DNA from: TA-21 sp035620895
Lineage (GTDB): Archaea; Thermoproteota; Nitrososphaeria; Nitrososphaerales; Nitrososphaeraceae
DNA: 64,000 nt
Assembly (NCBI GenBank): GCA_035620895.1
Contig: DASPFY010000009.1
Location: 1 to 64,000 of the forward strand
Reading direction: 5' to 3'
In this document: piece after piece, positions 25,131 to 33,992 of the stretch
Position numbering within the stretch: the first letter of the stretch is position 1
Layout of the letters: each line of letters opens with the position of its first letter
Position numbers and translations under genes: made by a program
Notes under the pieces: model-generated
Databases searched by the model: none
Seen by the model: the letters and a program-made list of their open reading frames with translations, nothing else
What the model was told of the DNA's origin: nothing

Positions 25131-26120
25131 ATGAGCAGCATTCAATATAGCGAACTTGAACAGAATGCTCGAGCCCTTTTGAATAATTTGCGGCAGCAGG
25201 GAGGACCACCGATATATACTTTATCTCCAGACAAGGCTCGTGGTGTTTTGTCCGGGCTTCAAGCTAGTTCCCCGGCGCAAAAACTTCCGGTTGATGTAAA
25301 GAATCGTACCATACCCGGGGGGTCTAATTCCAAGGATGTATCTATCACAATAGTTCGTCCCCGAAATAGTAAGATTGAAAATAGTAACATTGAACCTTTA
25401 CCAGTTGTAATATTCACCCATGGAGGCGGATGGGTCCTTGGTGGGTTCGATACTCACGAAAGACTGGTAAGAGAGATAGCAAATAAAGCAAATGTAGTTG
25501 TCGTGTTTGTTAACTATACTCTGTCACCAGAGGCAAAATATCCGACTGCACTAGAACAAGCTTATGCTGCAGCAAATTGGGTGGCCCAAAACGGCCAGTC
25601 TATCAATGTAGATTCTTCCCGTTTAGCCGTAGTTGGCGATAGTGTAGGAGGTAATCTGACTGCTGCCCTCACCTTGTTAGCCAAGGAGCGTGGAGGTCCC
25701 TCCATCAAATTTCAAGTACTCTTCTACCCAGTTACTGATTCCAACTTTGATACATCATCTTACAGAAAATATGCAGAAGGGTACTGGCTTACCCGCGAGG
25801 GCATGAAATGGTTCTGGAATAACTATACTTCAAATGAAACAAATCGAAAGGAACCAACGGTGTCTCCACTCCAGGCATCGATAGAGCAATTGAGTGGATT
25901 ACCGCCAGGACTTCTCATCAATGGTGAGAACGATGTACTCTGTGACGAAGGAGAAGCATATGCGCTGAAACTTCTAAGGGCTGGGGTCCGAATGACCGCG
26001 GTTCGATATCATGGTACTATTCACGACTTTGTGATGTTGAATCCAATTACAAATGATCCTGCACCACGGGGAGCAATTGAACAAGCTTCTCAAATGTTGA
26101 AACAGGTATTGTCAACTTAG
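25131..26120 (+). CDS. alpha/beta-hydrolase fold-3 esterase (HSL family)
   Basis: 329 residues with the hormone-sensitive-lipase-type HGGGW oxyanion motif (about 101-105), nucleophile elbow GDSVGGN (Ser), acid in LINGENDVLCDEG and the last His in YHGTIHDFVMLNP. The N-terminal cap region (residues 1-70) is present. Cytoplasmic, no signal peptide. Expected to hydrolyse short-chain esters; the natural substrate is unknown. Confidence 0.92.
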   Translation: MSSIQYSELEQNARALLNNLRQQGGPPIYTLSPDKARGVLSGLQASSPAQKLPVDVKNRTIPGGSNSKDVSITIVRPRNSKIENSNIEPLPVVIFTHGGGWVLGGFDTHERLVREIANKANVVVVFVNYTLSPEAKYPTALEQAYAAANWVAQNGQSINVDSSRLAVVGDSVGGNLTAALTLLAKERGGPSIKFQVLFYPVTDSNFDTSSYRKYAEGYWLTREGMKWFWNNYTSNETNRKEPTVSPLQASIEQLSGLPPGLLINGENDVLCDEGEAYALKLLRAGVRMTAVRYHGTIHDFVMLNPITNDPAPRGAIEQASQMLKQVLST

Positions 26121-26489
26121 TACTGAAAGACCTAGTGGAGGCGAGGTGATGGTGCGAATGGCAGTGATTCTACTAATACAGATAGCGATAATGATTGCGG
26201 CTCGGCCTATACATCAGGTACGGCCGATACTGGTGGTGGAGATATTGGCGGTGGATTTGATGGAGGCGGTTTTGATTTCTAGTCATTTTTCATTTTCAGT
26301 GACTCTAAAAATAATATGAACGGTAACTTTTACCTTGACTGAGAAATGTACAAATTTATTACTTGATTTCTCATAAAGACTGCCATTAAGTTCAATAAGT
26401 TGCATCTAATAGAAATATCAGTGAAAAAAGATCATTTCAATTATTTTTATGCCGTCCAAAAGAAGCGAAACTATGGGGTGTTTAACTAA
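26121..26489. other. 369-bp intergenic region with a Gly/Asp-rich orphan frame
   Basis: A frame with no start codon, 26136-26282, encodes a Ser/Asp-rich then Gly-rich tail (…TADTGGGDIGGGFDGGGFDF) and stops. It resembles the low-complexity C-terminus of a secreted or membrane protein whose body is gone. The rest holds the promoter of the dioxygenase gene. A separate gene is not claimed. Confidence 0.35.
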
Positions 26490-27524
26490 ATGGAAAGCGA
26501 AAATCCCAAATCGGATAAAAGTATATTCGGAATCCATCACGTTACCGCAATAACAAAGAATCCACAGGCAAATGTAGATTTTTATACAGACATAATAGGG
26601 CTAAGGTTAGTAAAACTAACAGTAAATCAGGATGATCCTACGTCATACCACCTATACTATGGTGACGGAATCGGTCGTCCTGGCACTATTCTTACTTTTT
26701 TCCATTGGCCTGATTCACCGTGGGGACAAAGAGGAACTAGTGAGGTTAGCGCAACATCTTTTTTAATTCCTGTGGATTCCCTCGAATTTTGGACAAGTCA
26801 TCTTAAGAATAAAAAAATAAAGTACAAGGGTCCGATAGCAAGATTTGGTAATGAGGAACAGGTAATAACATTACATGATCCCGATGGACTGGAACTAGAA
26901 CTAGTGGCCCATGAATCAGCAAACAAGAGGGAAATAAATATTTGGAAAGGTAGTCATATCCCAGGGAAACATGCAGTAAGAGGATTTTATAGTGTTACTC
27001 TATCGGAGGAAGGTTACGAACGAACTGCTTCAGTATTGACTGATGAATTAGGATTTATCTCTACTCGTCAAGATGGAAGTCGATTCCGTTTTGAAATTCC
27101 TAAGCAATCATCTCCAATTGATGGTAAGGAGGACTTGATTCATGGAGCTAGGATTGTTGATATTTTATGTCTTCCATATACGCGGGAGGCTGTCACAGGT
27201 CTTGGATCAGTCCACCACGTCGCATGGCGAACACCTACTGACCTACAACAAAAACAATTACGCTACAAAATAGTAAAGACTGGACTTAATGCGACACCTG
27301 TCATAGATCGATTTTACTTTCGTTCTGTGTACTTTCGTGAGCCAGGTGGTGTACTTTTTGAAATAGCTACAAATCCTCCTGGGTTCATGGTTGACGAGAC
27401 GGAGGAAGAACTAGGCACCCATCTCTCACTTCCTCCTTGGTTTGAATCCGTACGCCCTGATTTGGAAAAGTTGTTACCCCAGGTAAAGCTGAATGGCAAG
27501 ATTATTGGAGGGAAAAAAGAATGA
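26490..27524 (+). CDS. VOC-family ring-cleaving dioxygenase (MhqO-like)
   Basis: 344 residues forming two glyoxalase/vicinal-oxygen-chelate modules: FGIHHVTAITKNPQANVDFY in the first, VHHVAWRTPTDLQQKQL and YFREPGGVLFEIATNPPGF in the second. H17/H18, the later HH and the Glu of LFEIAT are the likely Fe(II) ligands. Relatives such as MhqA/MhqO open hydroquinone rings. It overlaps the following carboxylesterase gene by ATGA, the same gene pairing as in the Bacillus mhq quinone-resistance loci. Inferred role: detoxification of quinones. Confidence 0.88.
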   Translation: MESENPKSDKSIFGIHHVTAITKNPQANVDFYTDIIGLRLVKLTVNQDDPTSYHLYYGDGIGRPGTILTFFHWPDSPWGQRGTSEVSATSFLIPVDSLEFWTSHLKNKKIKYKGPIARFGNEEQVITLHDPDGLELELVAHESANKREINIWKGSHIPGKHAVRGFYSVTLSEEGYERTASVLTDELGFISTRQDGSRFRFEIPKQSSPIDGKEDLIHGARIVDILCLPYTREAVTGLGSVHHVAWRTPTDLQQKQLRYKIVKTGLNATPVIDRFYFRSVYFREPGGVLFEIATNPPGFMVDETEEELGTHLSLPPWFESVRPDLEKLLPQVKLNGKIIGGKKE

Positions 27525-28153
27525 CAAGCTCAACGCGGCTGGGATTTACACACAATTTTGTAGAATCAAAGGATGGAAATGACATGGTCTTGTTTCTATT
27601 ACATGGAACAGGAGGAACAGAAGATGATCTATTTCCACTAGCAAAGGAGATTAATAATTCGGCAGCGCTATTAAGTCCTAGAGGTAAGATCCTCGAAAAT
27701 GGTGCACCGAGGTTTTTCAGGCGATTGGCCGAGGGTGTGTTTGACATAGATGACCTAAAGTTTCGGGCATCAGAATTATCTGATTTTATAGAAAAGGCAT
27801 CTGATTTCTATAAATTTGATTTACAAAGAGTTGTCGCTATTGGATATTCTAACGGAGCTAACATGGCAGCAACTCTACTATTGCTCCGACCAAAGGTAAT
27901 CACCTCGGCCATATTGTTTAGACCGATGGTTCCACTAGTTCCGGATACTCTTCCTGATCTTTCAAATAAGAATATTTTCCTCAGCGGTGGATTATATGAT
28001 CCAATAGTTCCAAACGAAGACACTGAAAGACTTGCTGAGCTATTCAAAAAATGTGGAGCAAATACCCTTGTGCATTGGGAAAATAGTGGTCATGAATTAA
28101 AATCTGAAGAGATTGTCGATGCAGGAAACTGGCTGTCCAATCTCTCAAACTAG
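27521..28153 (+). CDS. carboxylesterase/phospholipase family hydrolase (MhqD-like)
   Basis: 210 residues of the small alpha/beta hydrolase family that includes MhqD and YpfH. Oxyanion region LLHGTGGTEDDL (about 25-36), nucleophile GYSNGAN (Ser near 109), Asp in SGGLYDPIVP and His in NSGHELKSEEI. ATG overlaps the dioxygenase stop (ATGA), so both are made together. It would act on the ester or ring-cleaved products of quinone metabolism; this is inference from gene context. Confidence 0.88.
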   Translation: MTSSTRLGFTHNFVESKDGNDMVLFLLHGTGGTEDDLFPLAKEINNSAALLSPRGKILENGAPRFFRRLAEGVFDIDDLKFRASELSDFIEKASDFYKFDLQRVVAIGYSNGANMAATLLLLRPKVITSAILFRPMVPLVPDTLPDLSNKNIFLSGGLYDPIVPNEDTERLAELFKKCGANTLVHWENSGHELKSEEIVDAGNWLSNLSN

Positions 28154-28211
28154 TATAATGCTTTACCAAATGTTGAATTATTTTTTAATATACTCAATTA
28201 TTAAAAGAATT

Positions 28212-28538
28212 TCAATAAATGTCTAATCCAGTTATTTCATAATCTTTCCTTATAGGCGATGACTCAAAGTTAGCACCCGATTTTATAACAAGATCTGATA
28301 AGAGCTTATTATCTTCGCGGTAATATTTGTCCATATCTTCTTTCGTTTCCCATAAAGTTACAACAACAGTTTCCTGCGCATTTTCAAGATTATCCATTAT
28401 GATAAAACCCTTCATGCCTTTGATTTTCTTGTTGATTCCCTCAAAGAATTCCCTCAAATTTTGTGTATTTTGTACTCTTTTTCCTTTCTTTAAGTGGACT
28501 ATATTCAGTTTCACAAAATTAATTTCTGTAGCCTTCAT
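28212..28538 (-). CDS. antibiotic-biosynthesis-monooxygenase (ABM) domain protein
   Basis: The 108-residue ferredoxin-like protein has the ABM dimeric alpha/beta-barrel pattern: FVKLNIVHLKKGKRVQN, GMKGFIIMDNLENAQETVVV and TLWETKEDMDKYY. Heme-degrading and quinol-oxidising members share this fold; no signature His for either is visible. It lies next to the mhq-like pair on the opposite strand. Confidence 0.8.
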   Translation of the reverse strand: MKATEINFVKLNIVHLKKGKRVQNTQNLREFFEGINKKIKGMKGFIIMDNLENAQETVVVTLWETKEDMDKYYREDNKLLSDLVIKSGANFESSPIRKDYEITGLDIY

Positions 28539-28654
28539 TCATTTCTACTTTAAGCAATACCACATTTATAGCACGCCAAAAGAATTGAGCACATATTTGA
28601 GGAATAATCGGATTCTAAAAAATATTAAATATTAAATAGACGTTATGAAATTGA

Positions 28655-28889
28655 ATGTCAAATAATGTTTCTACATCTTGTACTCACTTAGCCCAAGTTA
28701 ATCAAAATATCGAGGGAAAAACTAGAGGTTGCGAGGAATGCGAAAAAAGCGGCTCATTGGGTACATTTACGGCCTTGCCTGACCTGCGGACATGTTGGTT
28801 GTTGTGATTCTGTAAATAAACATGGAACAAAGCATTTTAATTCGACAAGACATCCAATGATTAAATCTTATGAGCCTGGAGAAAAATAA
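28655..28889 (+). pseudogene. UBP-type zinc finger protein, frameshifted at an A6 run
   Basis: From ATG 28655 the frame gives SCTHLAQVNQNIEGKTRGCE then ECEKSG and stops within 20 codons. The next frame then gives WVHLRPCLTCGHVGCCDSVN, KHGTKHFNSTRHPMIKSYEP and ends GEK. Together these are the full Cys/His set of a UBP (ubiquitin-hydrolase-type) zinc finger. Removing one A from the A6 at 28743-28748 joins both (C-E-K-A-A-H-W-V-H-L-R). It is either decayed or a sequencing error. In archaea this finger binds C-terminal Gly-Gly tails or small modifiers; its role here is unknown. Confidence 0.8.
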
Positions 28890-29003
28890 GAAATGTGCTT
28901 GCTAACTGTGACGTTCACCTTGCCTTTTACTGGTTTATTAACTGGGAGCTTATGAGATAGATAAATTGAGATAGGATTGTCAGATTACTTATTCATAGGA
29001 GAC

Positions 29004-30293
29004 TCATGTCTTTACTAGTCTAAAAGACATAACAAAAACCGAAAATATTATTGCGGCGCTAACTAGAAAGGTCGCACCCCCAATCAAATTATACAAGACT
29101 CCACCTGCTATTAATCCAATTATACTGGCCATACCACCAAAACTTCCTGCAATGCCCTGGACGGCTCCTTGATGAACTGTTCCTGCACGTTTTGAAAGTA
29201 TAGACATAAAAGAGGGCCACATAAGTCCATTACCAACAGCAAATAAAACTACAGCGGTAAAGATAGAGATTATATTATTTGAAAAAAACAAAACAAAGTT
29301 TGTACCCAAAATTACACTGCCAAGGATAACTAGTTTCTCTTCAGAAAATTTTTTCAATGCTTTCTTCAGGACAGGTCCTTGGATGAAGACCATGATTCCG
29401 CTTAATACTGCATAAAATATTCCTAACTGAGTTACTGACCATTGGAGTACATTAGCAGCATGAGTCGGAAATGAAGAATAATATACGTTAAATCCAAGAA
29501 ATATCAAGAAATATAATGCCAGTAAAAATGAAACATGTTTTAGTTTGAACACATCTCGAAACTTGAGCTTCACAACACTATCTGGAGGGTAGCAATCTTT
29601 ACACTCCTGTGCAAAAACCTTTCTAATTGTCCCTTCTTGAGATATCAAAATTGGATTAGACTTAGGTCTGGACTCCCTTAATAGAAGTCCTATTACGAAT
29701 ATAGTTACTATCGATAGTAATAATGCAGCCAGAACTGGAAGTAGTTCTCCATAAACTGTTCCTCCTAAGACTCCTGCCAGAGCAGGACCTAAAATAAAAC
29801 CTAAGTTAGAAGATATTGCCATTTTTCCAAAATTATTGCTTCTGTTTTCTTCAGACGAGACATCAGAAAGGTAGGCATTTGCAACTGAAATATTGCCACC
29901 AGTAATCCCATCAATCGCTCTTGCAAGAAATATGAATAGTAATGGAACAGCTACTATGACTGGTCCAAAATAGAGTAAGTTTACATTGAAAGCTGCCTCA
30001 AGTGGTAGGACTAATGCAATAAGAAATAGTATCCAACCAATAGCGGTACCTGCATTGCTTAACAAAAGGACCTTTTTTCTTCCATAAATGTCAGACCATT
30101 TACCTAGTATTGGAGCTCCTATAAGTTGGAAAGCTGGATAAGTAGCAGCTAAGATACTATAAACAACCGCGTCACCTCCGAACTTCATGACCAAAAACAC
30201 TAGAAATGGTAGAACTATACTGAATCCTAGTGTACCTATAAAATTAACTAACAATATAGGAAGGAGTGATAGCCGTTTTTCTCGATTAATCAT
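29004..30293 (-). CDS. MFS transporter, drug-efflux type (DHA1/TetA-like)
   Basis: 429 residues with twelve hydrophobic segments. The loop 2-3 motif A is GKWSDIYGRKKVLL, and ARAIDGITGGNISVANAYLS carries motif C-like features, as in TetA-type drug/H+ antiporters. A central loop (about 215-245) contains CKDC. Substrate unknown; the location beside the quinone-related genes suggests export of small toxic compounds. Monocistronic. Confidence 0.88.
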   Translation of the reverse strand: MINREKRLSLLPILLVNFIGTLGFSIVLPFLVFLVMKFGGDAVVYSILAATYPAFQLIGAPILGKWSDIYGRKKVLLLSNAGTAIGWILFLIALVLPLEAAFNVNLLYFGPVIVAVPLLFIFLARAIDGITGGNISVANAYLSDVSSEENRSNNFGKMAISSNLGFILGPALAGVLGGTVYGELLPVLAALLLSIVTIFVIGLLLRESRPKSNPILISQEGTIRKVFAQECKDCYPPDSVVKLKFRDVFKLKHVSFLLALYFLIFLGFNVYYSSFPTHAANVLQWSVTQLGIFYAVLSGIMVFIQGPVLKKALKKFSEEKLVILGSVILGTNFVLFFSNNIISIFTAVVLFAVGNGLMWPSFMSILSKRAGTVHQGAVQGIAGSFGGMASIIGLIAGGVLYNLIGGATFLVSAAIIFSVFVMSFRLVKT

Positions 30294-30345
30294 AATCTAG
30301 GCATTGCATGATGATGAAAAGTATTGAAGGTCATAACTTGCAAAC

Positions 30346-30585
30346 TTATCTGAATGAACAATTTCGTTTGCCTGTATAATGTGCGCGCGAAGGAAGAGAA
30401 CTGTTATCGTGAAAATGTACTTCACTGAAACCCTTTTCTTTCAAAAAATCTTCTATCGTTCCAGCATAATTGATAACTTTGTTCTTTATAATACCGAGAT
30501 CAGAGATGTTCAATGCAATTTTCTTTTCATAATCAATTTCCCATAATTCTTGTTCGTCATCATTCAGAACTACGAATTCAATCAT
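30346..30585 (-). CDS. small protein, unknown function
   Basis: 79 residues from ATG 30585 (open to 30603). IEFVVLNDDEQELWEIDYEK is a two-strand start, followed by a helix (TIEDFLKEKGFSEVHFHD) and a short basic tail. No motif known to me. It lies just upstream of the MFS gene on the same strand (52 bp), so co-transcription is possible. Confidence 0.55.
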   Translation of the reverse strand: MIEFVVLNDDEQELWEIDYEKKIALNISDLGIIKNKVINYAGTIEDFLKEKGFSEVHFHDNSSLPSRAHYTGKRNCSFR

Positions 30586-30746
30586 GTTATAATACATAGA
30601 CACAGAGATTTATTATTTATATGGCGAAATGGTGCAAATATGAAAATTCATTATTCAATTTACCATAAATTTTGGCTAAACATTGGCATCTAACTCTTGA
30701 CCAGAAAAACTATGGAAGAATGTTAATATCTAATGGATGGCCTTAA

Positions 30747-31313
30747 ATGTATGTGCAAAATGATGAGAAATATGAAAGGGGCAAAATGCCCTCTTCTGCA
30801 GAAATAGTAGATGTTGCTCCTCCCAATATAGATAGTGACTCTATTTCAAAATCAGAACTTTTAGAAGGAGTAACTGAATTGAGTAAAGATGATCTATCCC
30901 GTCTTTTTCAGGTCAGGAATTTGGCCTATGTAGGAACGTTATCAAAAGATGGTTCACCCCATATCACTCCAGTCTGGGCCGAAATGGTTGAAGATTTAAT
31001 TTTGATAAATACATTTGAAGAATCTGTGAAGATAAGACACATATTAAAAGATAATAGGATTGCTCTATCAATCGTTGAACAAAATAATCCATTCAATATG
31101 GTTTCAATAAAAGGAAAGGTTGTGGAACAAACAACGGAAGGAGCTGATGAACATTTAAAAAAGCTAGCAAAGCGATATTTAGGAATAGGAAAATATTACT
31201 ATCGTAAGCCAAATCATAAAAGGGTAATTCTAAAGATAAAACCAGAAAAAATAATGGGTCTTTCAATTCACCCATCTTTCTATTTTCTAGCGTATTCACC
31301 TTGGTTGAAGTAA
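30747..31313 (+). CDS. PPOX-class F420/FMN-dependent oxidoreductase
   Basis: A 188-residue split-barrel protein: LSKDDLSRLFQVRNLAYVGT, LSKDGSPHITPVWAEM (the substrate/cofactor strand), VKIRHILKDNRIALSIV and MVSIKGKVVEQTT. An N-terminal tail of about 45 residues precedes the domain; the start may be the ATG at 30786. Related enzymes use F420 or FMN to reduce small molecules. The second of three PPOX proteins in this window. Confidence 0.85.
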   Translation: MYVQNDEKYERGKMPSSAEIVDVAPPNIDSDSISKSELLEGVTELSKDDLSRLFQVRNLAYVGTLSKDGSPHITPVWAEMVEDLILINTFEESVKIRHILKDNRIALSIVEQNNPFNMVSIKGKVVEQTTEGADEHLKKLAKRYLGIGKYYYRKPNHKRVILKIKPEKIMGLSIHPSFYFLAYSPWLK

Positions 31314-31370
31314 AATAACTGTTCCTCTTGTGAGTTTCAACTCAAAAAACCATCTTTCATATTGCATATA

Positions 31371-31446
31371 CGATATATATAAATACGCGAACAGCTAAAT
31401 ATTATATCGGATGACCGATAATATTTTGGAAGTGAATGGAAAGTAA
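31371..31446 (+). promoter_or_regulatory. htrA promoter and out-of-frame N-terminus
   Basis: ATATATAAATA at 31374-31384 lies about 27 bp upstream of ATG 31411, which encodes MTDNILEVNGK then TAA. One extra base near 31440-31443 (AAA to AAAA) would join it to V-I-P-I-S-E-E-S and the protease frame. This is therefore the probable true start of the HtrA gene. Confidence 0.5.
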
Positions 31447-31523
31447 TACCAATATCCGAAGAATCGATTGTAAATGCAGTTGAAAAAGTTAGCAATAGTG
31501 TAGTTAACATTGCAAGTGTCAGA

Positions 31524-32411
31524 ATGATGCAGGATCAATTGTTCAGGGTATTTCCGGTGCAAGGTGTTGGCTCCGGTATTGCTATTGACACTAGGGGGCA
31601 TATACTCACAAATAATCATGTAATAGATGGGACTGATAGACTGAGAGTAACTTTTGGTGATTCAAAACAAGTTAATGCAAAAGTTATAGGAAAAGACAAA
31701 GAAACGGATTTAGCTGTGGTCCGGGCTAAACTTCATGATATAGATAGTAATGGCAAAGATGAGGTTAAATTGCAACCTGCGAATTTTGGAAATTCTGACG
31801 AACTTAAGGTCGGACAAATAGTCATGGCATTGGGTAATCCCTTTGGCTTAACCGGTGGACCAACGGTAACAGCTGGAATAATCAGTTCTTTGAATAGAAA
31901 TGTACAATTTGATAATGGAATATTAGAGTTAGTACAAACGGATGCTGCAATAAATCCGGGCAATTCAGGTGGACCCTTAATTAACACAAAGGGTGAAGTA
32001 GTAGCAATAAATACAGCAAAAATCCCTTATGGGCAAGGAATCGGATTTGCAGTTCCCATTAATACAGTGAAAGCGGTATTAACTGACTTGATAGAGAACG
32101 GTCATGTAACTCGACCATGGCTGGGAATAAGTACCGTAAAGCTGAATGCAAGAATAGCTAGCATCTACAGCTTACCGCTAATGCATGGGGCACTAGTAGT
32201 CAATGTGGAACCATATGGTCCAGCAGATAACGCAGGGTTAAGAAGAGGCGATATAATCGAAGAGATAAATGGAAATAAAATTGAGAACCCTTCGCAAATC
32301 TCATCGTATATCAGAAAGAAAAAGATGGTTACTGATACAGTAACAATAACTATTAACAGGTATGGTAGAGTTTATGATGTGGATTTACGATTGGAACCCC
32401 ATCCGCAATAG
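31524..32411 (+). CDS. HtrA/DegP-type serine protease with PDZ domain, N-terminus out of frame
   Basis: The 295 residues from ATG 31524 contain a trypsin-like domain with catalytic H in TNNHVIDG, D in ETDLAVV and S in NPGNSGGPL, then a PDZ domain (about 200-290, MHGALVVNVEPYGPADNAGL). Sequence upstream in frame (EESIVNAVEKVSNSVVNIAS) belongs to the protease fold but has no ATG/GTG/TTG; the likely start at 31411 is one base out of frame. No membrane anchor is visible, so it may be cytoplasmic. Expected role: protein quality control. Confidence 0.85.
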   Translation: MMQDQLFRVFPVQGVGSGIAIDTRGHILTNNHVIDGTDRLRVTFGDSKQVNAKVIGKDKETDLAVVRAKLHDIDSNGKDEVKLQPANFGNSDELKVGQIVMALGNPFGLTGGPTVTAGIISSLNRNVQFDNGILELVQTDAAINPGNSGGPLINTKGEVVAINTAKIPYGQGIGFAVPINTVKAVLTDLIENGHVTRPWLGISTVKLNARIASIYSLPLMHGALVVNVEPYGPADNAGLRRGDIIEEINGNKIENPSQISSYIRKKKMVTDTVTITINRYGRVYDVDLRLEPHPQ

Positions 32412-32434
32412 ATCATTATCTAATACTGAGGCGG

Positions 32435-32743
32435 TTGACTCTGATACTTGAGAAAATTAGTAAAGAAATATTGAGTTGGCCTGGAGTTACTACTAATCCA
32501 CATCGTTTCGGTGGGACAGAATTTCGTTTAGGAAAAAGGGAACTGGGTCACATCCATGGCGAGAGATTGGCGGACCTGCCTTTTCCGATGCAGATTAGGA
32601 ACCAGCTAATTGAGTCAGGTCGTGCTTCACTGCATCACGTTGTGCCTAAATCTGGATGGGTAAGCAAATGGATTAAAGGAGAAGATGACATAACTGAAGT
32701 TGTGAAATTGTTCAGAATGCAGTATGAACGGCTATTAAGGTAA
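32435..32743 (+). CDS. luciferase-domain / DUF5519 family protein
   Basis: 102 residues with the DUF5519 pattern: EILSWPGVTTNPHRFGGTEF, RELGHIHGERLADLPFP, RASLHHVVPKSGWVSKWIKG and a last helix. The conserved His residues (HIHG, HH) suggest a metal or catalytic role, though no activity is established for the family. Begins with TTG at 32435. It follows htrA by 23 bp and may be co-transcribed. Confidence 0.75.
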   Translation: MTLILEKISKEILSWPGVTTNPHRFGGTEFRLGKRELGHIHGERLADLPFPMQIRNQLIESGRASLHHVVPKSGWVSKWIKGEDDITEVVKLFRMQYERLLR

Positions 32744-32768
32744 AATCTAATGCTAACTAGACGCTATT

Positions 32769-32800
32769 AATATCAGAATCTCAATTTAGAATCGATGTCT
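32769..32800 (+). repeat. dispersed intergenic repeat, degenerate fragment
   Basis: ATATCAGAATCTCAATTTAG then AATCGATGTC; resembles the 5' half of the copies at 2412 and 10399. Confidence 0.35.
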
Positions 32801-32863
32801 GAAGTTCTCAAACTTTTGGAACAATGTTAGGAAACATTTTTTATTTAGGATGGATAATGAATT

Positions 32864-33388
32864 ATGGTTGAGCAAGCAATAATGGGCAATTTAACTAAAT
32901 ATATGATTATGCTGGGTGTTGTGTTGTCTATCTTTGGTGTGAATTTTATAATATCCTCAGCACCTTCGGCATTCGCACAAGCTACTCAAGGTTTAACCAT
33001 TTCAGCAGGTAATTCAAGCTTCGTACCTCTAACGAATACTGACGCAAACCAAGTTCGAGTAAATATAGAGTATACCGTTGAAGATGAATCACTAGAAAAT
33101 GAAATGATAAATGCAGTGATGGCAGTGTTTGCTCCGAACGGTACACTACTAAAAACTACATCATTTCCAAGTGGTTTTACTGTTCAGAGTGACGGCGGTA
33201 CAGAAACACTTAGGACTACTTTTCGAGATAAGTCGCTTACAAGCGTATCGGCCAATGTTACGCTCACAGATTTGTCGAAGACAAGGTCAATATCAAATGT
33301 GGTTACTGTCAATCTTGAGCTTGAACAGACACCAACTGTAGGTTCGCTGCTGGGTACCAGACCCTCGTTCCAAAATTCCACTCAATAA
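32864..33388 (+). CDS. secreted protein, unknown function
   Basis: 174 residues beginning with a signal peptide (cleavage likely after PSAFAQA, residue 40). The mature part is beta-rich with regular Thr/Ser/Asn, e.g. ADQ-like strands VRVNIEYTVEDESLENEM and AVFAPNGTLLKTTSF. No cysteine. It resembles the Ig/transthyretin-like outer proteins of thaumarchaea but is not assigned to a family. ATG at 32864 or the internal one at 32882 (MGNLTKY). Confidence 0.7.
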   Translation: MVEQAIMGNLTKYMIMLGVVLSIFGVNFIISSAPSAFAQATQGLTISAGNSSFVPLTNTDANQVRVNIEYTVEDESLENEMINAVMAVFAPNGTLLKTTSFPSGFTVQSDGGTETLRTTFRDKSLTSVSANVTLTDLSKTRSISNVVTVNLELEQTPTVGSLLGTRPSFQNSTQ

Positions 33389-33389
33389 C

Positions 33390-33425
33390 ATCCGAATTGA
33401 TAACTACACTATTCCCGACGAGCTA
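33390..33425 (+). repeat. dispersed intergenic repeat family A, partial
   Basis: ATCCGAATTGATAACTACAC then TATTCCCGACGAGC. Confidence 0.55.
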
Positions 33426-33625
33426 TGATGAAATCTAATCGTCTTATTTCGGTTAACCGCAAACCATCTTTTGAAGCCTAAGATTCAACATGCATCAATT
33501 TTTTACAAGTTTTCCAATAAAATTTTCATACATATGCTGAGACTTCGGAAGACCTGCAAATTCAACTCTATCGATAATACCTATGATTGGTTATATACTA
33601 TATTGAGGGATAATAAGTGTAGAAA

Positions 33626-33943
33626 ATGTCTGAGAATTTTGTAAAGGTTGCTGAATCAAAAGAAATAGGACGCTCATCTATGAAAGCAGTTGAAGTAGAT
33701 GGTGAAAAAGTCTGTATAATTAATGCTGAAGGAAATTATTACGCCATAGGAAATGTCTGCACTCATGTTGGAGGTCCCTTGGACGAGGGAACACTTCAAG
33801 GGTATGAAGTTGAATGCCCTTGGCATGGTTCAAGATTCGATGTTAGGAGCGGTGAGCCGACAAAACCTCCCGCTACGAGAGCAGTTCCAAAGTATGAACT
33901 GAAAATAGAAGGTAATTTCATTTTAGTAAGAAAACAAAAATGA
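33626..33943 (+). CDS. Rieske-type [2Fe-2S] ferredoxin
   Basis: 105 residues forming one Rieske domain. The cluster ligands are C and H in CTHVGGPL and C and H in CPWHGSRFD, spaced as in dioxygenase-type Rieske ferredoxins. No membrane helix, so a cytoplasmic electron carrier. The domain is very like the N-terminal part of the fusion at 44574-45684. No oxygenase subunit is adjacent, so the partner is unknown. Confidence 0.92.
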   Translation: MSENFVKVAESKEIGRSSMKAVEVDGEKVCIINAEGNYYAIGNVCTHVGGPLDEGTLQGYEVECPWHGSRFDVRSGEPTKPPATRAVPKYELKIEGNFILVRKQK

Positions 33944-33992
33944 AAAATGCTGTACATGTCATAATTTTTCGTTCCTTTTAATTGAACAAAAT

